64,000 bases of DNA. Source: Clostridiales bacterium (GTDB lineage Bacteria; Bacillota; Clostridia; Christensenellales; Borkfalkiaceae). This document shows positions 11,300 to 19,091 of this stretch, piece after piece. The notes under the pieces were generated by a model. That model saw nothing but the letters and a program-made list of their open reading frames with translations, was not told the DNA's origin and ran no database searches. Each line of letters begins with the position of its first letter. Positions within the stretch are counted from its first letter, which is position 1. Location: assembly GCA_022508245.1 (NCBI GenBank), contig JAFLVO010000001.1:558001-622000 (forward strand), read 5' to 3'. The position numbers and the translations under genes are program-made.

Positions 11300-11300
11300 T

Positions 11301-11741
11301 ATGAAAAAGGTGACTTTATATACCGACGGCGCTTGTTCGGGGAATCCCGGCGTCGGGGGATGGGGCGCGGTTCTCATTTATAACGGCGTTGAAAAGAGAA
11401 TTTCGGGCGCAGACGGTTCAACAACCAACAACCGTATGGAAATGACTGCCGTGATAGAGGGACTGAAATGTCTTAAAGAGCCCTGCGAGGTAGACGTATA
11501 CAGCGACTCTGCTTATACTGTGAATGCATTTGTGCAGGGCTGGGTATTTGGATGGGCGAAAAACGGTTTTAAAAAGGCGGATAAAAAACCTGTCCAAAAT
11601 GAAGATTTATGGCGCAGCCTACTTGAATTAAGCGGTATTCACAAGCTTAAGTTCATAAAAGTTAAGGGACATGCAGATAACGAATACAATAACATTTGCG
11701 ACAAGCTTGCGACCGACGCTGTTAAGAATTACAAGAGCTAA
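11301..11741 (+). CDS. rnhA: Ribonuclease HI
   Basis: RNase HI degrades RNA in RNA-DNA hybrids. The 146-residue protein begins MKKVTLYTDGACSGNPG and contains all four acidic residues of the active site: Asp in YTDGACSGNPG, Glu in NRMEMTAVIEGL, Asp in VYSDSAYTVN and Asp in GHADNEYNN. The ATG one base after the proC stop is chosen over an upstream in-frame TTG inside proC, because the family begins at this point. Confidence 0.96.
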   Translation: MKKVTLYTDGACSGNPGVGGWGAVLIYNGVEKRISGADGSTTNNRMEMTAVIEGLKCLKEPCEVDVYSDSAYTVNAFVQGWVFGWAKNGFKKADKKPVQNEDLWRSLLELSGIHKLKFIKVKGHADNEYNNICDKLATDAVKNYKS

Positions 11742-11797
11742 TTATAAAAATTCCGATAAAACCATATAATAATAAAAGATTATATCGGGGATTTTAT

Positions 11798-12706
11798 ATG
11801 AAGCGCACGGAAATATTAAAATACTTTATAAACATATTGGCGGTGGTGCTTACGGGCGCCATTGCCTATCTTTTTATTGCGTACGGCTTAAACTACAAAA
11901 ATTTAAGTTTTATTGCCGTACATTTTAATCTTTTGTTGTCCGTTTCAGCAGTAATTATAGGAATAATAACACTTGCCGGCGTGCTCTTTTTTGTATTCGG
12001 TAAGCAGTCAATATACCGATTGATTATCTGCCTTCTAATTTTTCTCGATATATGCGCTCTAGTCTTTTACTTCCTCTGTGCGACCGGACTGATTGGGAAA
12101 ATCAACAGTGTGGAGGCTCTCCGCGCATATATAAGCGCGGCGGGAGGTTGGACTGCCGTAATATTTATTATTTTTTGCTTTCTGCAGGTTGTGCTCTTGC
12201 CCGTACCCGGCTCAGTTGCCGTGGCTGTCGGCGTTGCAATGTTCGGACCGTTAAAATGCGCTTTTTTTGCATTTATTGGCATAATCACGGGGTCAATCGT
12301 AGCTTTTGCAATAGGCCGTTGGATAGGCTATAAAGCCGTTTGCTGGATTGTGGGGAAGGAAAGTCTTGACAAATGGCTGAACAAAATTAAGGGGAAGGAT
12401 TATCTTATTCTATCCTTGATGTTTTTGCTCCCTATGTTTCCGGACGACGTACTCTGTTTTATAGCGGGACTTTCGTCTATGGGCTGGGTCTATTTTTTAA
12501 TTATGATAACTATAACCCGGGCAATTTCGGTATTCTCCACTGCGTATTCCTTTGAACTGATACCCTTTACGACATGGTGGGGTATACTCATATGGGCAGT
12601 GCTTGTAGCGCTCGTAGCGCTATCGTTTTGGCTCGTATGTAAATACTCGGACAGGATAGATGCATTCATAAAATCCAAATTTAAAATAATTAAAAGGAAG
12701 AGATGA
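11798..12706 (+). CDS. VTT-domain (TVP38/TMEM64, DedA-like) membrane protein
   Basis: A polytopic membrane protein of 302 residues with about seven hydrophobic segments. The VTT signature is visible as VVLLPVPGSVAVAVGVAMFG (about residues 127-146) followed by GIITGSIVAFAIGRWIG. The family is thought to act in lipid scrambling or membrane homeostasis; the substrate here is unknown. It lies alone between rnhA and the decarboxylase locus. Its TGA stop is embedded in the stem of its terminator at 12701-12722. Confidence 0.88.
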   Translation: MKRTEILKYFINILAVVLTGAIAYLFIAYGLNYKNLSFIAVHFNLLLSVSAVIIGIITLAGVLFFVFGKQSIYRLIICLLIFLDICALVFYFLCATGLIGKINSVEALRAYISAAGGWTAVIFIIFCFLQVVLLPVPGSVAVAVGVAMFGPLKCAFFAFIGIITGSIVAFAIGRWIGYKAVCWIVGKESLDKWLNKIKGKDYLILSLMFLLPMFPDDVLCFIAGLSSMGWVYFLIMITITRAISVFSTAYSFELIPFTTWWGILIWAVLVALVALSFWLVCKYSDRIDAFIKSKFKIIKRKR

Positions 12707-12722
12707 CGCAAGTCATCTTTTT
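12701..12722 (+). terminator. Intrinsic terminator of the VTT protein gene
   Basis: AGATGAC and GTCATCT form a 7-bp stem with loop GCAA, followed by TTTTAATTT. The TGA stop of the upstream gene lies within the left arm. Confidence 0.8.
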
Positions 12723-12749
12723 AATTTAAATATTTATATTTAATTTTGC

Positions 12750-12777
12750 TTGCTTTTATAAATATTTGTGATACAAT
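12750..12777 (+). promoter_or_regulatory. Promoter of the decarboxylase locus
   Basis: TTGCTT and TACAAT are separated by 16 bases. The predicted start lies about 28 bases before the ATG of the carboxyltransferase gene. Confidence 0.55.
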
Positions 12778-12812
12778 GATAAGAGAAGAAATTTGGCATT
12801 GTGGAGATTTTT

Positions 12813-14189
12813 ATGGATAAAATCGGCTTATTGCAAAAGCGTAAGCAAGCAATTTCTGACGCAGGCAAAGACGTCAGAAAAGTAATCAATACACTTATAG
12901 ATGAGGATAGCTTTGTGGAGTTTTCCTGTTTCAGCTTTTCAAAAAATGAGTTTTACGGCGAAGATGCCGAAGGCGAGGGAGTTGTAACGGGATTTGCTAC
13001 GATAAACGACTATCCTTATTATATTGTTGCACAGAACCCTGCAGTTCTGTCGGGTGGCGTAAGTAAAGCAAACTGCGAAAAAATAGAAAAGTGCTTAAAT
13101 CAGGCTGAAAAGGCATCGGCACCTGTCATTTATATTCTGTCGTCGCTCGGTGTACAGGTTGGCGAGGGCGTGAACGTTCTTGAAGGTCTTGCGTCTCTCA
13201 TTTTGAAAGCTTCGCAGCTTAAAGGCACCGTTCCGCAATATCTTATAGTAAACGGCGAAGTTTACGGTCAGATTGCGGTGCTTGCCGGTATTTGTGATTT
13301 TAACTTCTTCATTGATAAAAAGAGTGCGATTGCGGCAAACAGCCCCTTGGTTATTTCGGCTACGGACGGCAAGAATCTTACTAAATACGAAGTCGGCGGT
13401 GCGGGTGCGTTGAAAAATGCAAACATTGCAACCTTTACCGTAAATGATGTAGGGGAAGTTAAATGCAAAATTTCAGAAATTAACGAGATACTCGGCTCGG
13501 TTGCAATTGATTGCGGAGATCTGAACGAAAGTATTCCCGAACTTGACAATAAGGCCGATCTTAAAAATATACTGAAAGTGTTCGATAAGGATTATATAGT
13601 CGAACTCGGCGCTAGCTATTCAAAAGAAGTTAAATGTTATCTTACGAGAATAGGCGGAATTGCTTGTGCGACGGCCGTATTCGACGGCGAAAACGGGGTT
13701 TATCTCAATGCGCATAACGTAAGAAAGCTGAAAGATTTTGCCGAGATTGCAAGCTGTTACGGTCTGCCCTATATAACCTTTGTAAACACTCTTGGGATTG
13801 AGGCAAACCTTTCAACTAATGACAGCCTTGTCTTAAAGGAAATAGGCGAGTACGTCAGTATTCTTGACTGCATTGATAGCGCAAAGATTTCTGTCGTGTA
13901 CGGAAAAGCAATTGGACTTGGTTACACACTTTTTGCGGCCAAATCTATGGGATACGATATGACGTATGCCTTTGCAACTTCACAAATTGCCCTTTTTGAC
14001 AGCGTTCAAGGTGCGGAAATAGAATTTTCTTCGGATAAAAAGGCAGATAAAGCAAAAATCACTCAAAAATATGCCGATGAAAATTCCGACCCCGTAAATG
14101 CGGCAAAGGGCGGATATATCGACAATATAATTCAACCCTCTTTTGCTAAACAGTATATAACTGCGGCTCTGCAGATGCTGTTAAAGTGA
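12813..14189 (+). CDS. Divergent MmdA/PccB-type carboxyltransferase subunit
   Basis: This 458-residue protein belongs to the crotonase-fold carboxyltransferase family (acyl-CoA carboxyltransferase or decarboxylase alpha subunit), which moves CO2 between biotin and a thioester. Family landmarks are GEGVVTGFATINDYPYYI, QVGEGVNVLEGLASL and GYDMTYAFATSQIALFDSVQGAEI. Two oxyanion-hole motifs differ from the usual ones: SSLGVQVGEG (about residue 110) stands where DSGGARIQEG is expected, and AIGLGY (about residue 365) replaces AYGGAY. It is about 50 residues shorter than typical MmdA. The ATG at 12813 with GGAG six bases upstream is chosen over a GTG at 12801. It is first in an operon with oadG, biotin carrier, oadB and oadA-like genes. 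Confidence 0.85.
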   Translation: MDKIGLLQKRKQAISDAGKDVRKVINTLIDEDSFVEFSCFSFSKNEFYGEDAEGEGVVTGFATINDYPYYIVAQNPAVLSGGVSKANCEKIEKCLNQAEKASAPVIYILSSLGVQVGEGVNVLEGLASLILKASQLKGTVPQYLIVNGEVYGQIAVLAGICDFNFFIDKKSAIAANSPLVISATDGKNLTKYEVGGAGALKNANIATFTVNDVGEVKCKISEINEILGSVAIDCGDLNESIPELDNKADLKNILKVFDKDYIVELGASYSKEVKCYLTRIGGIACATAVFDGENGVYLNAHNVRKLKDFAEIASCYGLPYITFVNTLGIEANLSTNDSLVLKEIGEYVSILDCIDSAKISVVYGKAIGLGYTLFAAKSMGYDMTYAFATSQIALFDSVQGAEIEFSSDKKADKAKITQKYADENSDPVNAAKGGYIDNIIQPSFAKQYITAALQMLLK

Positions 14190-14196
14190 GGCGCAT

Positions 14197-14547
14197 ATGA
14201 TAAATAATTTTTTATCACTGCTTAATCAAGAGGGTAGTCTTGAATTGGGCGAAGCCTGTCTGTATGCGCTGATAGGGTTTGCCGTGGTTTTCGCAGGAAT
14301 AGTTTTAATAATTCTTATAATTTGGCTGATAGGGCTATTGATGCGCAAAACCGATAACCTTGCATTTTTAAATAAAATAGGTAAAAACCGCAAAAAAGTC
14401 AAAGGGCAGGTTATTGAAGAGAAAGTTTCTGAAGAAGAGGAAATCTCTCCAGAGGTGCGCGCGGCAATAATTGCGGCAATTATGTCTTATTATACAGACG
14501 AAAAACCTAAGTGTGAATTTAAAGTTAAGAGAATTAAGAAAATTTAA
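14197..14547 (+). CDS. OadG-type gamma subunit of Na+-pumping decarboxylase
   Basis: A small membrane anchor of 116 residues. One strong transmembrane helix (about residues 22-46, IGFAVVFAGIVLIILIIWLIGLL) is followed by a charged linker and the conserved PEVRAAIIAAIMSYY segment. The lysine- and arginine-rich tail ends KRIKKI. OadG holds the peripheral carboxyltransferase and biotin subunits on the membrane pump. A GAGG ribosome-binding site lies in the seven bases after the carboxyltransferase stop. Confidence 0.88.
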   Translation: MINNFLSLLNQEGSLELGEACLYALIGFAVVFAGIVLIILIIWLIGLLMRKTDNLAFLNKIGKNRKKVKGQVIEEKVSEEEEISPEVRAAIIAAIMSYYTDEKPKCEFKVKRIKKI

Positions 14548-14557
14548 GGAGATGTTT

Positions 14558-14902
14558 ATGCGTAATTTTATAGTGACGATAGACGGTAAAAGTTATTCCG
14601 TAGGTGTAGAAGAAGTGGGAGAAGCCCCTTCGGTTAGTAATATAGTTCCCGTTGCTGCGGCGCCCGCACCCAAGGCGAGTGCTCCCGTCAGCGGAGAAAA
14701 GGTTTTAGCTCCCTTCAACGGACTTATTAAAAATATTCTCGTTCAGGACGGCGCAACGGTTAAAAAGGATCAGCCCATCATAGTGCTTGAAGCAATGAAG
14801 ATGGATAACGACATTACCGCACCTTGCGACGGTAAAATAACTATTAATGTAGCAAAGGGTGCAAACGTAGAAACAAACGCTCTCCTCGCAACTATAGCTT
14901 AA
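14558..14902 (+). CDS. Biotin carrier protein of the decarboxylase complex
   Basis: This subunit carries CO2 on covalently bound biotin between the carboxyltransferase and the pump. The 114-residue protein has an N-terminal beta segment, a flexible Ala/Pro linker (PVAAAPAPKASAPVSG, about residues 30-45) and a biotinyl domain with the biotinylation motif EAMKMD (lysine at about residue 80). The ATG at 14558 is chosen because AAGGAG lies seven bases upstream; longer in-frame starts would overlap oadG and lack family similarity. Confidence 0.95.
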   Translation: MRNFIVTIDGKSYSVGVEEVGEAPSVSNIVPVAAAPAPKASAPVSGEKVLAPFNGLIKNILVQDGATVKKDQPIIVLEAMKMDNDITAPCDGKITINVAKGANVETNALLATIA

Positions 14903-14915
14903 ATCGGGGGAAATT

Positions 14916-16106
14916 ATGGGGCTAAATTTACTTGCAGTAGATTTTGGCAAAATATTCTCAGACCTTTTCCAGTCGATGGGCTTTATGAAGGGCAATGGAC
15001 TCAATTATATAATGCTCCTCATATCGTTTGTTCTGTTTTATTTTGCCATAGTCAAAAAATTTGAGCCGATGCTTTTGCTACCCATCGCGTTCGGTATGTT
15101 CCTTATAAATATTCCCGGAGCAGAAAAGGTGCTTTGGGGTGTTCATCCGGAAGGAAACAACTCATACGAGGCGGTAGAGGAAACTTCCAGAGGTCTTTTG
15201 TGGTACCTCTATTTCGGCGTAGAAAAGGTTATTTATCCGCCGCTCATTTTCTTAGGAATCGGTGCTATGACAGACTTCGGTCCTTTAATTGCAAATCCCA
15301 AGAGTATGATTATAGGCGCCGGCGCACAGCTTGGAATATTCGTTGCCTTTATATTGGCGTCATGGCTGGGATTCTCTGCGGCTGCAGCAGCTTCAATAGC
15401 TATTATCGGCGGAGCGGACGGCCCTACGGCTATTATGGTAACTACAAAGTTGGCAAGAGATTATCTGCCTGCGATAGCTATTGCGGCGTACTCGTACATG
15501 GCGCTTATACCGCTAATACAAAAGCCATTAATGAGGTTGCTTACGACTAAAAAAGAGCGCACTATAAGAATGAAACCGCTCCGCCAGGTCAGTAAGCTTG
15601 AAAAAATCCTTTTTCCCATAATCGTAACTTTGGTAGTTGGGCTGCTCCTGCCCGATGCAATACCTCTTTTGGGAATGCTTATGTTGGGTAACCTATTTAA
15701 AGAGACGGGAGTTGTCGATAGGCTTTCAACGCAAGCGCAGAATGGGCTTATGAACACGATAACAATCTTTTTAGGTGTATCAGTAGGTTGCAAGGCAAAG
15801 GCAGAGATGTTTTTGAGCCCAGAGACGCTCGGAATTATAGTTATCGGTTTCTTTGCATTTGCTATCGGAACTATCGGCGGACTCTTGGTTGCAAAGTTGA
15901 TGAGTAAGCTCACAAAGGGTCAAATCAATCCGTTAATCGGTTCGGCGGGCGTTTCTGCAGTGCCTATGGCGGCTCGAATATCTGAGGACGTCGGAAGAGA
16001 GTACGATCCGCAAAACCATCTTTTGATGCATGCGATGGGACCCAATGTCGCGGGCGTTATCGGTTCGGCAATAGCTGCGGGCGTGCTGCTCGCATGCTTT
16101 GGATAA
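14916..16106 (+). CDS. oadB: Sodium ion-translocating decarboxylase beta subunit
   Basis: This integral membrane subunit releases CO2 from carboxybiotin and exports Na+. The 396-residue protein has about ten hydrophobic segments. The hallmark GGADGPTAIMVTTKLA (about residues 166-181) holds the Asp implicated in Na+ and proton handling. The C-terminal region shows GSAGVSAVPMAARISEDVG and NHLLMHAMGPNVAGVIGSA, both typical of OadB, GcdB and MmdB. Sequence alone does not separate oxaloacetate, methylmalonyl-CoA and glutaconyl-CoA decarboxylases. A GGGGGAA ribosome-binding site precedes the ATG. Confidence 0.95.
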   Translation: MGLNLLAVDFGKIFSDLFQSMGFMKGNGLNYIMLLISFVLFYFAIVKKFEPMLLLPIAFGMFLINIPGAEKVLWGVHPEGNNSYEAVEETSRGLLWYLYFGVEKVIYPPLIFLGIGAMTDFGPLIANPKSMIIGAGAQLGIFVAFILASWLGFSAAAAASIAIIGGADGPTAIMVTTKLARDYLPAIAIAAYSYMALIPLIQKPLMRLLTTKKERTIRMKPLRQVSKLEKILFPIIVTLVVGLLLPDAIPLLGMLMLGNLFKETGVVDRLSTQAQNGLMNTITIFLGVSVGCKAKAEMFLSPETLGIIVIGFFAFAIGTIGGLLVAKLMSKLTKGQINPLIGSAGVSAVPMAARISEDVGREYDPQNHLLMHAMGPNVAGVIGSAIAAGVLLACFG

Positions 16107-16354
16107 TTATTCACAAATTTTTCTTTCTATTCTGCGCAAGAAAAATTTCGTAATTTGTAGAAACTAAGTTTCTCTGCCCGCAACACTAAGGGCAAACAAA
16201 TGCTAGATTAATGGCATTCACTTCCACTGAGGCGAAAGCATTCGCAAATTGTGTGCACGGGCACAGAAGCGTGGTTCTGCTTGTTCCAAAAAATGTTTAA
16301 ATCAGTTCACAAAAATTGAAAACAATTTTGCAGTTTTTATAATAAGGTAAGGAA
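16107..16354 (+). other. 248-bp structured spacer between oadB and the oadA-like gene
   Basis: No ORF with a ribosome-binding site is visible. A perfect 11-bp inverted repeat (AAATTTTTCTT at 16115-16125, AAGAAAAATTT at 16138-16148) begins nine bases after oadB. Further small hairpins are AGAAACTAAGTTTCT, CAGAAGCGTGGTTCTG and AAAATTGAAAACAATTTT near 16312-16330. A -10-like TATAAT at 16338 lies too close to the ATG to leave the ribosome-binding site in the transcript. The spacer may regulate expression of the downstream subunit relative to oadB. Confidence 0.5.
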
Positions 16355-17782
16355 ATGGAAAATAAAAAAGTTTTAATTACGGATACGATATTGCGTGACG
16401 CACACCAATCGCACGCGGCTACGCGTATGAAATTTGAGGAAATGGAGCCTGTATTATCCATTCTCGATGAAATGGGCTATTATTCCTTGGAAGCGTGGGG
16501 CGGCGCTACTTTCGACAGCTGTTTAAGGTTTTTGAACGAAGACCCTTGGGACAGATTGAGAAATTTAAAAAAATATCTTAAAAAGACGCCCATTCAGATG
16601 CTACTTCGCGGTCAGAACCTTCTTGGTTATCGCCATTACGCAGACGACGTCGTAGAAAAGTTCGTAGAGAAATCTATTGAAAACGGTGTAGGCGTTATCA
16701 GACTTTTCGACGCTTTAAACGACCCGAGAAATCTCGAAGCGTCGGTAAATGCAATCAAAAAGTACGGCAAGGGCGGGAAATGCGTGTGCGAGTGCGCGAT
16801 TTCATACACAACAAGCCCCGTTCATACCACCGAATATTTTGTAAAACTTGCAAAGCAGTTCGAGGATATGGGCGCCGACAATATTTGTATTAAGGATATG
16901 GCAAATTTATTGTTGCCCTATACCGCATACGACCTCGTTAAAGAGCTTAAAGCCAAGCTTCGTCCCGAAACTAAGGTTCACTTGCATACCCACAATACTA
17001 CGGGTACGGGCGATATGGTCTATCTTATGGCAATTGAGGCGGGTGTAGATATCGTTGACTGCGCACTTTCGCCACTCGGTAACGGAACTTCCAATCCCGC
17101 AACGGAACCTTTGGTTGCAACATTAAAGGGAACGGCGCACGACACGGGTATTGAAATAGAAAAGCTGTTACCAGCCGTAAATCACTTCAAAGGAGTTGCC
17201 GCTCGTCTTGAAAAAGACGGATTCCTCAACCCCAAAGTAAGAAATATAGATATAAACACGCTTTTATATCAGGTTCCCGGCGGGATGCTTTCAAATCTTA
17301 TGAACCAGCTTAAGCAAGCAGGCAAAGAGGAGAAGCTGCAGGAGTGTCTTGCAGAAGTTCCTATAGTCAGAAAAGACTGCGGATATCCTCCCTTGGTAAC
17401 TCCTTCAAGCCAGATTGTAGGAACGCAGGCAGTATGGAACGTGCTTTTCGGCAGATACAAGACGCTGACAGCGCAGTTCAAGGATTTGATACTCGGAAAA
17501 TACGGCGCAGTTCTCGGCGAAAAGAACCCCGAAATAGTTAAAGCATGTAAGGCAGGGGGCGAGGAAGTTATTACCTGTCGTCCTGCCGACAAGCTTAGCA
17601 ATGAAATGCATGAGCTTACCGAAAAAGTCAAGCAAGACGGATTCTACAAGCAAGAAGAGGATGTTCTGTCCTATGCGCTGTTCCCCGAAGTTTCAACAAA
17701 CTTCTTCAAATGGAGAAAAGCAAAGGATACGGGTGTTGACACCGATATGGCTTTGAATCCCAACAAGGTCTATCCCGTTTAA
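16355..17782 (+). CDS. OadA/PycB-type carboxyltransferase (oxaloacetate decarboxylase alpha or 5S transcarboxylase)
   Basis: This TIM-barrel carboxyltransferase transfers CO2 between oxaloacetate/pyruvate and biotin. The 475-residue protein shows DTILRDAHQSHAATRM (residues 11-26), LLRGQNLLGY, CIKDMANLL with the lysine expected to be carbamylated, and the metal-binding HLHTHNTTGTG. It lacks a fused biotinyl domain, so it must use the separate carrier encoded upstream. Together with the MmdA-like gene it gives the locus two carboxyltransferases, resembling the 12S/5S/1.3S transcarboxylase architecture plus a Na+ pump. The ribosome-binding site is AAGG before the ATG. Confidence 0.93.
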   Translation: MENKKVLITDTILRDAHQSHAATRMKFEEMEPVLSILDEMGYYSLEAWGGATFDSCLRFLNEDPWDRLRNLKKYLKKTPIQMLLRGQNLLGYRHYADDVVEKFVEKSIENGVGVIRLFDALNDPRNLEASVNAIKKYGKGGKCVCECAISYTTSPVHTTEYFVKLAKQFEDMGADNICIKDMANLLLPYTAYDLVKELKAKLRPETKVHLHTHNTTGTGDMVYLMAIEAGVDIVDCALSPLGNGTSNPATEPLVATLKGTAHDTGIEIEKLLPAVNHFKGVAARLEKDGFLNPKVRNIDINTLLYQVPGGMLSNLMNQLKQAGKEEKLQECLAEVPIVRKDCGYPPLVTPSSQIVGTQAVWNVLFGRYKTLTAQFKDLILGKYGAVLGEKNPEIVKACKAGGEEVITCRPADKLSNEMHELTEKVKQDGFYKQEEDVLSYALFPEVSTNFFKWRKAKDTGVDTDMALNPNKVYPV

Positions 17783-17793
17783 TATGAGATTTA

Positions 17794-17823
17794 TGCGGCA
17801 GGAACGGTTTTGTTCATGCCGCA
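17794..17823 (+). other. Intergenic hairpin before the flavoprotein gene
   Basis: TGCGGCA-g-GAAC pairs with GTTC-a-TGCCGCA around a GGTTTT loop, ending at the ribosome-binding site of the next gene. No U-tract follows, so it is not a standard terminator. It may be a processing or translational element. Confidence 0.5.
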
Positions 17824-17832
17824 AGGTATTTT

Positions 17833-19056
17833 ATGAGCAAGGTTGCAGTAATAGGTGCAGGCGCCGCAGGGCTGATGGCGGCGTATGCTGCCGCGGTAAG
17901 CGGGCACAATGTAACTATTTTCGAGAAGAACGAAAAGAGTGGGAAAAAGATTTACATTACGGGCAAGGGTAGGTGCAACGTAACACACGATTGTATACCT
18001 TCGGAATTTCTGCAAAACGTTGTAAACAACGCCAAATTTTTGACGAGCTCTGTGCACAATTTCTCACCCGAAAGGTGCGTTGAATTTTTTGAAGAGGGCG
18101 GTGTGCGTCTGAAATTAGAGCGCGGTGGCAGATATTTTCCTGTATCCGACAAGGCAAGCGATATTACCAAATGCCTCGAAAATTATTGCAAAAATTCAGG
18201 TGTTACTTTAAAATTCAACGAAAAAGTACTAAAATTGAATATTTTGAACAGTACTATGTCAGGCATAACAACCGAAAACGGCGTCTATGCCTTTGACAAA
18301 GTAATAGTTAGTACGGGCGGAGTTTCGTATCCGTCAACAGGCTCTACAGGCGACGGCTTTAAATTTGCAGAAGATGCCGGACACAGTGTAACACCTTTGG
18401 TTCAGGGGCTCTGCGGCTTGAATTTAAAAGGCAATTATTATAGAGAAATGCAGGGATTGACCCTTAAAAACGTAAAGCTTTCCGTAAAATACGACGGTAA
18501 GCTTATTAAAGAGTTTTTCGGGGAAATGCTGTTTACGCATTTTGGAATTTCGGGACCTATTGTTTTGTCGGCGTCAAGCCTTATTAACAGGCATGATTTG
18601 AATAAAGTAACTCTGTCAGTTGATTTCAAACCAGCACTTACCGAAGAACAGCTTGATAAGCGCATTTTGCGTGATTTCGACGAATACAAGAATAAAACTA
18701 TTTCAAATTGTTTAAAAGAGTTGCTTCCTTCGGCGGTTATTTCCGAAGTTTTGAGAAGATGCCAAATTTCTTTCGAGCAGAAGGTAAACAGTGTTACAAA
18801 GGCTCAAAGAATAACTTTATTAAGAATAGTCAAAAATTTTGATATGCTTGTTGCTTCTTTAAGAGATTTCAGCGAAGCTATCATAACCTCGGGCGGGGTC
18901 AGTGTGAAGGAAATAGACCCAAAAACTATGGAAAGTAAGCTTATAAAAGGTCTGTATTTTTGCGGTGAAGTGCTGGATGTGGATGCGTTCACGGGCGGTT
19001 ACAATTTGCAAATAGCGTTTTCAACAGGCTTTGCCGCAGGAAATAGCATACGATAG
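17833..19056 (+). CDS. NAD(P)/FAD-dependent oxidoreductase, HI0933/YhiN family
   Basis: A 407-residue flavoprotein of the HI0933 family; its physiological substrate is not established. The N-terminal dinucleotide-binding motif IGAGAAGLMAAYAAAVSG (residues 7-24) is followed by FEKNEKSGKKIYITGKGRCN, the family hallmark. The C-terminal FTGGYNLQIAFSTGFAAG completes the FAD site. It is first in a conserved clostridial cluster (flavoprotein, chorismate mutase/CMP kinase, plsC, ispH-rpsA). The start has AAGG upstream and overlaps the 3' side of a hairpin. Confidence 0.9.
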   Translation: MSKVAVIGAGAAGLMAAYAAAVSGHNVTIFEKNEKSGKKIYITGKGRCNVTHDCIPSEFLQNVVNNAKFLTSSVHNFSPERCVEFFEEGGVRLKLERGGRYFPVSDKASDITKCLENYCKNSGVTLKFNEKVLKLNILNSTMSGITTENGVYAFDKVIVSTGGVSYPSTGSTGDGFKFAEDAGHSVTPLVQGLCGLNLKGNYYREMQGLTLKNVKLSVKYDGKLIKEFFGEMLFTHFGISGPIVLSASSLINRHDLNKVTLSVDFKPALTEEQLDKRILRDFDEYKNKTISNCLKELLPSAVISEVLRRCQISFEQKVNSVTKAQRITLLRIVKNFDMLVASLRDFSEAIITSGGVSVKEIDPKTMESKLIKGLYFCGEVLDVDAFTGGYNLQIAFSTGFAAGNSIR

Positions 19057-19091
19057 AGGTAAACAGAAAATAACATAAGATAGGAGTAAAT

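Noticed and set aside
16316..16343. Promoter (TTGAAA-N16-TATAAT) directly before the oadA-like gene
   Set aside because: The predicted start would fall after the good ribosome-binding site, so it would make a leaderless message from a gene that has a ribosome-binding site; probably chance in AT-rich sequence.
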